64,000 nucleotides of DNA, taken from Pseudoalteromonas luteoviolacea H33-S (lineage in GTDB: Bacteria > Pseudomonadota > Gammaproteobacteria > Enterobacterales > Alteromonadaceae). The first letter of the stretch is position 1. Each line of letters opens with the position of its first letter. The stretch is from positions 1-64,000 of the forward strand of contig NZ_AUXY01000069.1 in the NCBI RefSeq assembly GCF_001625695.1, in the 5' to 3' direction. The notes beneath the pieces are model-generated. The model had not been told where the DNA came from. It made no database searches and saw only the letters and a program-made list of their open reading frames with translations. Positions 17,709 to 24,457 of the stretch are shown piece after piece. The position numbers and the translations under genes were made by a program.

Positions 17709-18317
17709 TTACTTAAATGTGTGGACTATTGTCTCGTCAGAATCGAGCGGAAACAGCACTTGGTTTGTCTCTAACATACTATCTACGCGTACCAGCATCG
17801 TTTTAGCTGTCTGTGGTAACGTAAGGGTGTGCTGTAGCTGTCCAGATGGATTAAATCTTAAAGTGGCAACAAGCGCTTTATTGCCCATCAACTCATCTTC
17901 AACAGAGGGAACCTCAACATCAAACGAATAAATTTTGATGGTTCTTCCTGCTAGAGATTCACCAAACACGTTTTCGCCACTGAACTCCATTGTGACTTCA
18001 TCGTTGGTTCTAAATTTAAAATCAGGCATAACATAAAGGTCTGTCGAGTCTGTCGCTGTAGACTCTTTAAGCTCAGTCTGTGGCATGAAGTCTTCCATTG
18101 TCGCTGCCGGTTCTTGCACTGGTGTTTGTGCTGGCTCTGTTTGTTGAGGTTCATTCACTGCAGTGCTTGTATTTGCTGTTGCAGCAGGTTGCGTACTGGA
18201 TTGTGTCGCAGTGGGTGCTGGCGAGCTCGATTCAGAGCCGCCGCCTCCACAGCCTGTCATCAGAGTAGCAAGCAGGGTGATGCTGAACATTGCGGTTAAG
18301 TTAGTTACTGTTTTCAT
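17709..18317 (-). CDS. Secreted lipoprotein paired with the LruC protein
   Basis: I do not recognise this 202-residue protein beyond its export signal. A signal peptide ends in lipobox LMTGC with Cys at about residue 23, followed by GGGG. A Ser/Thr/Pro/Gln-rich low-complexity linker covers about 30-75. A compact C-terminal region of about 110 residues is rich in beta-forming stretches (VMPDFKFRTNDEVTMEFSG; VATLRFNPSGQLQHTLTLP). No Asp follows the Cys, so outer-membrane sorting is plausible. It starts 13 bases after the LruC gene stop and has GGAG before the ATG, so the two are cotranscribed. Confidence 0.82.
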   Translation of the reverse strand: MKTVTNLTAMFSITLLATLMTGCGGGGSESSSPAPTATQSSTQPAATANTSTAVNEPQQTEPAQTPVQEPAATMEDFMPQTELKESTATDSTDLYVMPDFKFRTNDEVTMEFSGENVFGESLAGRTIKIYSFDVEVPSVEDELMGNKALVATLRFNPSGQLQHTLTLPQTAKTMLVRVDSMLETNQVLFPLDSDETIVHTFK

Positions 18318-18330
18318 GGTACGCTCCTAA

Positions 18331-19959
18331 TTACTCTGATTCTGGCATGTAGTAGTGGGTGTCTCTGTCACTGGTTTTGTACCAATCCTGTGCTTGTGCA
18401 CCGCTTGATTCAACCCAGGTCTCGTAGTTAGGGTATGCCCATAGCACATCAATATATTCACGAGGGTAGTTAAACTCTTCACTCACTGTCAGTGCCCAAG
18501 GCAAGTTATCAGCCGTTCTGAAATAACGGTTTAGGCTTGGATCTGATGAGTCATCCACCTTACCAAAGCGCGTTTGGTCGAATAAGTCTGTTGGCGGATA
18601 GTCAGCCATGTGAACTTCAATGGTGCGATCCGCTGTTCTGAAGATAAAGAAGTCTAAGTCCGCGATGCTGAGTGAAGGTTGAGATGCTTCAAATGTCACA
18701 TCGAGTGTAAACGGTATTGGCTCGAAATAACTGCATTCTTTCACTGTGTTAAAGTGCGTACACTTGCCTGATTCACCGGTTTGAGTAAATAGCTGTGTAT
18801 TGCTCCAAAGTTGTAACACGGCATTTGTTTGATACTCTTCAACATTCTTTTCAAACACCTGACCGTCAATGGTGACAGTGGCCTTTTCAATCAGAGCTGG
18901 TGCTGAGTCTAATATGCGAAGTGCATAGCCATTTTCATGTGCCGCACCACGTGCAGTGATCCAGCCGTGTAAAATAAATCCGCTGACTTCGTTATTGGCG
19001 TTAAATGTCGTCTGAATACGTTGTTTTACGACTAAATCATTTAGATCATAGTCGCCGCGCTGTGGCCAATTATCTTCATAAGCGAGTGTAGAAACCCCTG
19101 TTTGTGACGGGAAATACTGACTGTGCGAACGTGTAAAATCATTTGGAAATTCATCTTGCTCATCAGGTATACCATCAGCATCGCTGTCGTTGGCCTCAGG
19201 CATGACAACAAGATTGCTCGATTGAATTGCGGTGCCGGGGCTACTTTGCACACTAAAAACAGCATCGTTAAAATCGTTGTCACCCCAGGTACGTGGTAAG
19301 TCTTCGAAACCAATAACCACTTCTTGTTCTTGCTCATCGTATAAAAGCACGCAGTGCTGTCTTAATTCTTCAGTCGGTTCAGGGTTAAGTGATGAAATTG
19401 AGTAGTAGTAAGGGATTTGCCAGTTTTTAACCCCTGTGTAATACCAAAAACCATTTGCAGCGACGAAAAATCCGATACTGGTGCCCGCAGGGTGTGTGCC
19501 GATGCTGACACGGTGACCGTTGGTCAAATGTGGGTAGCTTAAGTTAGGAAAGACGATGGTCTCTTGTATTTGATCTGCTGAAGTGGGCGGATTTTCTGGG
19601 TCAAAAGTGAAATAGCCAAACGAATTTTTATATCCAGCGCCTTCGTGAATAAAAGTGATAAATACTTCGGCTTCTTCAACTAAGTGTATTGTAGAGCCGC
19701 TGTCACCCGTTATGAAAGCTTCATTTACTTTTGCTTCGGGTAATGCGTTGCTAATACGTTGAAAAAAATCACGATTGTATTCGTCGCGCGCATAAATCAT
19801 GCTGTCGGGCTTACCTGTATTTTGGTTATATCCACCTGGCCAAGCTTGCCCAGATTGGAATTGCCATACGTAGTTGCCATCGACTTGTTGTACTGCAACT
19901 GCGCTTGATGCCATAGTGCAAAGTGCAGCAGAAACGCACATCTTTGTGAAATAGCTCAT
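18331..19959 (-). CDS. LruC-domain/DUF4114 secreted protein
   Basis: The start at 19959 gives a clean signal peptide MSYFTKMCVSAALCTMASSAVA. In-frame starts at 20007 and 19998 lie inside or upstream of the sigma-54-like promoter at 20000-20016 and would not be transcribed from it. The mature protein of about 520 residues has a beta-rich N-terminal part. A DUF4114-like block follows (VVIGFEDLPRTWGDNDFNDAVF), then a calcium-type spacer NDSDADGIPDEQDEFPND. An LruC-type C-terminal domain comes last (WPQRGDYDLNDLVVKQRI ... FILHGWITARGAAHENGYALRI). LruC proteins are surface or secreted, with unknown function. There is no C-terminal PEP-CTERM or rhombosortase tail. Its place in an EPS regulon suggests a matrix or surface protein. 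Confidence 0.87.
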   Translation of the reverse strand: MSYFTKMCVSAALCTMASSAVAVQQVDGNYVWQFQSGQAWPGGYNQNTGKPDSMIYARDEYNRDFFQRISNALPEAKVNEAFITGDSGSTIHLVEEAEVFITFIHEGAGYKNSFGYFTFDPENPPTSADQIQETIVFPNLSYPHLTNGHRVSIGTHPAGTSIGFFVAANGFWYYTGVKNWQIPYYYSISSLNPEPTEELRQHCVLLYDEQEQEVVIGFEDLPRTWGDNDFNDAVFSVQSSPGTAIQSSNLVVMPEANDSDADGIPDEQDEFPNDFTRSHSQYFPSQTGVSTLAYEDNWPQRGDYDLNDLVVKQRIQTTFNANNEVSGFILHGWITARGAAHENGYALRILDSAPALIEKATVTIDGQVFEKNVEEYQTNAVLQLWSNTQLFTQTGESGKCTHFNTVKECSYFEPIPFTLDVTFEASQPSLSIADLDFFIFRTADRTIEVHMADYPPTDLFDQTRFGKVDDSSDPSLNRYFRTADNLPWALTVSEEFNYPREYIDVLWAYPNYETWVESSGAQAQDWYKTSDRDTHYYMPESE

Positions 19960-19999
19960 AACGTGTAGACCTTGTTTTCGATTAAGTTGATATGACATG

Positions 20000-20016
20000 A
20001 GCAGCAACTGTGCCAG
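20000..20016 (-). promoter_or_regulatory. Candidate sigma-54 promoter of the LruC-lipoprotein operon
   Basis: Minus-strand CTGGCACAGTTGCTGCT has full -24 CTGGCAC and -12 CTGCT elements with correct spacing. The predicted start near 19990 leaves a leader of about 30 bases with AAGG before the ATG at 19959. Confidence 0.8.
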
Positions 20017-20076
20017 AAAATAAAGTTGTTAAATTACAGTTGCTTGTGTGTTTTTTGGGAGTTTTTAAGGGAGCGG

Positions 20077-20142
20077 TTTTTGCAAATTAATACGCATATT
20101 TTTTAAATTTCTTAAAATGAAAAAATATTTCTTGTGCAAACT
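20077..20142. promoter_or_regulatory. Putative enhancer sites upstream of the LruC operon
   Basis: TTTGCAAA (20079-20086, in TTTTTGCAAATT) is about 65 bp upstream of the LruC promoter. A weaker copy TGTGCAAAC follows near 20134-20142. The region also lies between the LruC gene and the divergent GT gene at 20198. Confidence 0.5.
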
Positions 20143-20197
20143 TATGTTGAGTTTGCTTTATTTAAAAAAGACACAAAGTCAGATTAAGGAGCGGTAA

Positions 20198-20941
20198 ATG
20201 ACAAATAATAAAAATGGCACACTGGTATTTAGCGTGGCTTTAAATGGTTACCAATGGCGTTATAGCCACTGTATAAAAAGTCAAAAGCGATATGCAAAAA
20301 AAATGGGGTATGACTACGTAGTTATTACTCGGCCTCTATTTACCTCGTTAGGGGTAGAGTGCTGCTGGCTTAAACTGTTACTTTTAAAAGCTGCGTTACA
20401 GGCGGGCTATATTAATGTGTTGTTTGTTGATGCTGATGCATTCATACAAGATGACTGCCCACAGATTGAATCGCTACTTGTTGCTGATAAGTTCATTTAT
20501 ATGGCCCACGGTTTTAGTGGCGAAATCAATTCAGGCGTGATGTTAGTGCACAATACTTCAGCTGCAATCGCGTGGTTTGAGCAAGTGCTTGACGCTATTG
20601 AAACCCCTGTGGCGGAGTCGAAGGGGATTGGCTGGGGGGAAAATGGACATGTTGCGCATTTTGCTAAAAGCACCGATGGATTTCAGTTAATTTCGGATAA
20701 ATGGAACAACACGCACTCTAAAGACATGGCGGATTATATTCGTCACTTTAATTATGGCCCTTTGAAAAATAGCTTTTTTGATAAAATGGTCCATAAAATC
20801 ATTTTTAAAGTGAGTAAGCTATTGCTTAAGTGCGACCTTAATGATGCCCAGCAACAAGGTAAAAAGCTCACCGTTGTTAACAGTAAACTGCCAGCGCTAT
20901 TTAACAGAGTTCGTCGTATTTATCCGCAATTTAGTAAGTAG
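20198..20941 (+). CDS. Putative GT-A-fold glycosyltransferase
   Basis: A 247-residue soluble protein with the look of GT-A nucleotide-sugar transferases of the GMA12/MNN10 or GT77-like group. The order is GTLVFSVALNGYQWRYSHCIKSQKRYAKKMGYDYVVI, then WLKLLLLKAAL, then VLFVDADAFIQ with a DxD motif near residues 86-88. SGEINSGVMLVHNT and a late WNNTHSKDMADYIRHFNYG follow. AAGGAG lies upstream of the ATG. It probably adds a sugar to the EPS repeat unit. No sigma-54-like promoter was found for it, unlike its neighbours. Family assignment is moderate and the donor is unknown. Confidence 0.72.
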   Translation: MTNNKNGTLVFSVALNGYQWRYSHCIKSQKRYAKKMGYDYVVITRPLFTSLGVECCWLKLLLLKAALQAGYINVLFVDADAFIQDDCPQIESLLVADKFIYMAHGFSGEINSGVMLVHNTSAAIAWFEQVLDAIETPVAESKGIGWGENGHVAHFAKSTDGFQLISDKWNNTHSKDMADYIRHFNYGPLKNSFFDKMVHKIIFKVSKLLLKCDLNDAQQQGKKLTVVNSKLPALFNRVRRIYPQFSK

Positions 20942-21004
20942 TAGGGAAGTATAATAAATCGTAGCTCCCATATTTTTTAAATTAAAAAACACTTTTCGTT
21001 GTGC

Positions 21005-21014
21005 TTTGCAAATT
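21005..21014. promoter_or_regulatory. Putative enhancer site (TTTGCAAATT) for the GT26 operon
   Basis: A perfect TTTGCAAA palindrome (21005-21012) lies about 84 bp upstream of the sigma-54-like promoter at 21092. It is preceded by TTTTCGTT, also found beside the matching site near 23175. Confidence 0.55.
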
Positions 21015-21091
21015 AAGAAACTCTATTCACTCTAAAATTGAAAATTTGAATTAAATTAAGTTAATTCAAAGTTTTAAATTTTTTATTTCAT

Positions 21092-21109
21092 TTGGCACAG
21101 TCCTCGCAA
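21092..21109 (+). promoter_or_regulatory. Candidate sigma-54 promoter of the GT26-WcaJ operon
   Basis: TTGGCACAGTCCTCGCAA has a perfect -24 TTGGCAC and a -12 TCGCA at the right spacing. The predicted start near 21119 is about 25 bases before the ATG, with GGAGG between. Confidence 0.82.
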
Positions 21110-21143
21110 CTACCTCTACAACAAAGATTACGGAGGTGGTGAC

Positions 21144-22400
21144 ATGGCTGCTCAAACTAACAAACATAAGATTGCATCTACAGAAAAAACCAGTGCAACA
21201 CGCAATGTAATCAGATTTACGTTTGCAATCGTTTTGATGGTCGCTTTGCTTCCTTTATACATCTTAAACGTTCTACTTAGCATGCTAGTTATAAAGGCTC
21301 CAATCAAAAGTGAAAACTGGATTGATGTCGGCGGTGACGTGGTTGAGCTATATAGCTGGCAAACAGGCCTATTCAAGTCAAGTGCTAACGTAATTAACGT
21401 TGCATTGGGTCAAGTTCACTTTGTGGGCACACCCATTATTCGCGGCACAACGTCAATCCCAAATGTAAAGCGGTTCAAATCACCGTGTGAAAAAGCGGGT
21501 TTGTATGATTGCTTACAGCTACATCGGGCTACAGGTTTAGTTGCAAGTGATGAGCTATCACTGCTCGAAGCACAAGCGAAGCAAAACTGTATTCAAGACG
21601 CGATGATGGTGTTTAAGTTAGTTGTGTGTAAGGCGCTGTATAAAAAGGGTGGCAGTACACAAGATGACAGCCAAATGTTTGGTATACCGTTCGCGAATAC
21701 CAAAATGCACGATGCAATCAATTGGGTATGTCACAGTGAGCAAGTACAAACAAACTGCCGCGTCGGTTACTTCCTGAATGTGAACTCAATTAACTTGGCT
21801 GCGAGCAACAAAGCGTTACACAGTACGCTGTGTGGTAGCGATAAGAACTTTGCTGACGGTTCTGGCATGCGCATAGCGGCACAGCATTCAGGTATCGATT
21901 TAGCAGACAATGTTAACGGTACTGACATGTTACCACTGCTGTGTGAGCAGGCTGTACAAACCGAACAATCATTCTTTTTGCTAGGGGCAAAAGAAGGCGT
22001 CGCGAAACAAGCAGGCGAAGCTCTACAAGCTAAATACACAGGCTTAGACATTCGTGGCACGCATCACGGTTATTTCAACAGCGATGACGACATCATCGAG
22101 CAAATTAATCAAAGCGGAGCGACCATTTTGCTGGTGGCTCTAGGGTCACCTCGCCAGGAACTATGGCTTGCTAAAAACAAACATCGTTTAAATTGCCAGT
22201 GTGCATTGGCAGTAGGTGGTTTATTTGACTTCTTTTCTGGGGCAATTCCAAGAGCACCGCTCTGGATGCGTGAAATGGGCTTAGAGTGGGTATGGCGTTT
22301 AATGCAAGAGCCAAAAACCAAGTTCAATCGCTATGTTATTGGCAACCCAGTGTTCTTATTCCGAGTTTTCATTTTAAAACAATCTATCAGAGGGCTTTAA
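21144..22400 (+). CDS. WecG/TagA/CpsF (GT26) glycosyltransferase with degenerate sugar-transferase N-domain
   Basis: A 418-residue protein. Residues about 178-385 form a GT26 domain: FLNVNSINLA, FADGSGMRIA, GTDMLPLLCEQA, FFLLGAKEGVAKQAG, LLVALGSPRQELWLAKN and AVGGLFDFFSGAIPRAPLWM. GT26 enzymes add the second sugar to a lipid-linked first sugar. The N-terminal 170 residues have a TM segment (about 25-50). They then show sequence like the end of a bacterial sugar-transferase domain: NVINVALGQVHFVG (83-95) against NVVRGDMMLIGPRP in the next gene, and AGLYDCLQLHRATG against GLTGLWQVTGRA. The KFRSM and Asp-Glu catalytic motifs are absent, so this part is probably inactive. The next gene starts 2 bases after its stop. 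Confidence 0.88.
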   Translation: MAAQTNKHKIASTEKTSATRNVIRFTFAIVLMVALLPLYILNVLLSMLVIKAPIKSENWIDVGGDVVELYSWQTGLFKSSANVINVALGQVHFVGTPIIRGTTSIPNVKRFKSPCEKAGLYDCLQLHRATGLVASDELSLLEAQAKQNCIQDAMMVFKLVVCKALYKKGGSTQDDSQMFGIPFANTKMHDAINWVCHSEQVQTNCRVGYFLNVNSINLAASNKALHSTLCGSDKNFADGSGMRIAAQHSGIDLADNVNGTDMLPLLCEQAVQTEQSFFLLGAKEGVAKQAGEALQAKYTGLDIRGTHHGYFNSDDDIIEQINQSGATILLVALGSPRQELWLAKNKHRLNCQCALAVGGLFDFFSGAIPRAPLWMREMGLEWVWRLMQEPKTKFNRYVIGNPVFLFRVFILKQSIRGL

Positions 22401-22402
22401 TC

Positions 22403-23092
22403 ATGGATATCACAACTAAAATTGCGACAAACGTGACAGCTGCATCAACTCAAACAGCAAAGAAAGTAACAAAACACCATATTGACGGTGTCCACCATGG
22501 CATTCCAGTGTGGTTCCAAAGAGCGGTTGCAGCGCTAGGCTTATTAGCTATTAGCCCTCTATTATTACTATTAATGTTAGCGATTAAGCTAGAAAGCAAA
22601 GGGCCAGTGGTATTTCGTCAAACTAGAGTAGGTAAATTTGGTCGTCGTTTCACTATGTACAAGTTCCGTTCAATGTATATGCAGGACGACCCGCGCTTCC
22701 AAGCGCCTGACCAGAAAGACAGTTCTAGAGAGGGCGTATGTCAGAAGTATATCCATGACCCTCGCATCACTTGTATTGGTCGTTTCATTCGTAAATATTC
22801 GATTGATGAGTTACCGCAGTTATTGAATGTTGTAAGAGGTGACATGATGTTAATCGGTCCAAGACCAGCACTAGAGATGGAAGTTGCACAATACAAACCA
22901 GCACAGCTATCACGTTTAAATTCAGAACAGGGTTTAACAGGTCTTTGGCAAGTAACAGGCCGTGCTGATACGACATTTGAGCAGCAAGTGCAATTGGACG
23001 AGCAGTATATTATTGAGCAGAGCATCATGAGCGACGTTAAGATTTTACTAAAAACCGTACCATGTGTAGTAGGTGCAAAAGGTGCATATTAA
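22403..23092 (+). CDS. Undecaprenyl-phosphate sugar-1-phosphate transferase (WcaJ/ExoY family)
   Basis: This enzyme starts EPS synthesis by moving a sugar phosphate to undecaprenyl phosphate at the inner membrane. The start at 22403 (MDITTKIATN) is adjacent to the GT26 stop. An earlier start at 22286 lies inside that gene. The 229-residue protein has one hydrophobic hairpin near residues 35-60 and the full PF02397 core. Motifs are GPVVFRQTRVGKFGRRFTMYKFRSM, YSIDELPQLLNVVRGDM, LIGPRPA and GLTGLWQVTGRADTTFEQQVQLDEQYI. Its short length marks the ExoY-like form without the N-terminal multi-TM part. A hairpin terminator follows. Confidence 0.93.
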   Translation: MDITTKIATNVTAASTQTAKKVTKHHIDGVHHGIPVWFQRAVAALGLLAISPLLLLLMLAIKLESKGPVVFRQTRVGKFGRRFTMYKFRSMYMQDDPRFQAPDQKDSSREGVCQKYIHDPRITCIGRFIRKYSIDELPQLLNVVRGDMMLIGPRPALEMEVAQYKPAQLSRLNSEQGLTGLWQVTGRADTTFEQQVQLDEQYIIEQSIMSDVKILLKTVPCVVGAKGAY

Positions 23093-23115
23093 AATTCAAT
23101 CTCTTCACTTTATCC

Positions 23116-23143
23116 AGCCAGTAACTTATTTACTGGCTTTTTT
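23116..23143 (+). terminator. Terminator of the GT26-WcaJ operon
   Basis: AGCCAGTAA and TTACTGGCT pair perfectly around a five-base loop, followed by TTTTT. It ends the two-gene unit and supports a separate promoter for the next one. Confidence 0.88.
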
Positions 23144-23161
23144 ATTTTAAAAATCCCCGCA

Positions 23162-23185
23162 TTTTGCATTTTCGTTCTGCAAATT
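23162..23185. promoter_or_regulatory. Putative enhancer sites for the pyruvyl transferase operon
   Basis: ATTTTGCATT and TTCTGCAAATT are imperfect copies of the TTTGCAAA motif, about 85-100 bp upstream of the promoter at 23266. Confidence 0.4.
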
Positions 23186-23265
23186 CTCATAGTGAAAATA
23201 CCCACCATTTATTTTGATGTTAGTTTAAGTTATTGATAATAAAAAATTTAAAGTTAAATTTTATT

Positions 23266-23283
23266 TTGGCACAGCCCCTGCAA
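23266..23283 (+). promoter_or_regulatory. Candidate sigma-54 promoter of the pyruvyl transferase operon
   Basis: TTGGCACAGCCCCTGCAA matches both elements (TTGGCAC and CTGCA) at correct spacing and is nearly identical to the promoter at 21092. The predicted start is near 23293, with GAGG before the ATG at 23318. Confidence 0.85.
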
Positions 23284-23317
23284 TATCTAGGTATAGACAC
23301 AGAGTTGAGGACTACAC

Positions 23318-24457
23318 ATGCAAAGCAAACACGACATATATGTTGTTGGTTACTACGGCATGCGCAACAGCGGAGACGATGCGCTGATGTTAGCAAGTAT
23401 AGAAGGTGCAAAAAGCACATTCGGTAGTAACAACATCGCTGTTAATGCCAGCAATCAATATGGCTTAGTGAGACAGCTAGAGGTACAAGGTCAAGCGCCG
23501 ATGTTGTTTAGAGGCCACCAAAGAGTAACGCATTACAAACGTGCGTTTAATGCAAAGAAAATTGTTTTTGGTGGGGGCTCGGTATTGCACTCCAGCAGAG
23601 ATATTGCACAAAAGTGCCATATGGTCACTCTGTGTGGCAAGCAGTCTAGCTATGCCGTTGGTGTTGGGATTGAGGATTTCAAAACAACAGCAGACGAAAA
23701 GCAGTGTGCGAAGTTTTTAAACAAATGTCACTTCACTGGTGTAAGAGATGCGAAAAGCTTTGAAATTGCGAAAGCGATTGCACCGAATGCCAATATAGCG
23801 CAGACATTTGATTTGGCACCTTCGCTGTTACATTACTTCGGCAATTCAATTCAAGCAATTGAGCGCAGAGGTGTCGCATTTAATTTCTGTCAGCAAGCGA
23901 TTAACGCTTTTGGTGAAGCAGATCAGTTAAGTGAACGTGCCAGAATCAGAAAAGCGGTGAAGTTGATGACCGCTATTTGGGAAATGACACGTGAAGATAT
24001 TTACCTTGTAGACTTTAACGATCACAGCACATTAGGTGATAACAATGTGCATGAGCAAATTCTTCGCAAAATGCCAAGTTATGTACCAGTTAAACGTATT
24101 CGTTACACGGTGAATCCACTGCGCTTATTACAAAGCATGGCGATGTTCAAAGCAGTGATTGGCATGAGATTACATGCAGCAGTTTATGCCTACATGGTGA
24201 ATACGCCGTTTATTAATTTGCAGTATCACAGCAAGTGTAAGCAATGGTCAAAGCAAATTGGTATGGCAGACATGTATCAATTTGATGCCAATGACTATGA
24301 CCCACTAGAGGTCATTAATATTACAAACCAGGTTGTATCGGGTCACTGTGTAGCACCAACACTACTAGTAGAGCAAGCGGTCGCATTATCAATGAATAAT
24401 TGGAGCAATGAATATGAACAGCATCAAATTCTCAGTTGTCATCCCTCTGTACAATAA
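23318..24457 (+). CDS. Polysaccharide pyruvyl transferase family protein
   Basis: A 379-residue protein of the PS_pyruv_trans family (CsaB/WcaK-like). It has the opening VVGYYGMRNSGDDALMLASIEGAK, the central VFGGGSVLH, YAVGVGIEDF and GVRDAKSFEIAK blocks, and late VIGMRLHAAVYAYM. Family members put pyruvate ketals from PEP onto sugars, giving the polymer negative charge. Some members are likely inactive relatives, so the activity is inferred. Its last 44 bases overlap the next gene (the stop at 24457 lies beyond the GT2 start at 24414), so the two are translated in a coupled way. Confidence 0.87.
   Translation: MQSKHDIYVVGYYGMRNSGDDALMLASIEGAKSTFGSNNIAVNASNQYGLVRQLEVQGQAPMLFRGHQRVTHYKRAFNAKKIVFGGGSVLHSSRDIAQKCHMVTLCGKQSSYAVGVGIEDFKTTADEKQCAKFLNKCHFTGVRDAKSFEIAKAIAPNANIAQTFDLAPSLLHYFGNSIQAIERRGVAFNFCQQAINAFGEADQLSERARIRKAVKLMTAIWEMTREDIYLVDFNDHSTLGDNNVHEQILRKMPSYVPVKRIRYTVNPLRLLQSMAMFKAVIGMRLHAAVYAYMVNTPFINLQYHSKCKQWSKQIGMADMYQFDANDYDPLEVINITNQVVSGHCVAPTLLVEQAVALSMNNWSNEYEQHQILSCHPSVQ

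Noticed and set aside
18331..19959. PEP-CTERM/exosortase-type EPS system
   Set aside because: The LruC protein has no C-terminal sorting motif and no exosortase gene is present. The sigma-54 regulator and EPS genes alone do not establish that system.
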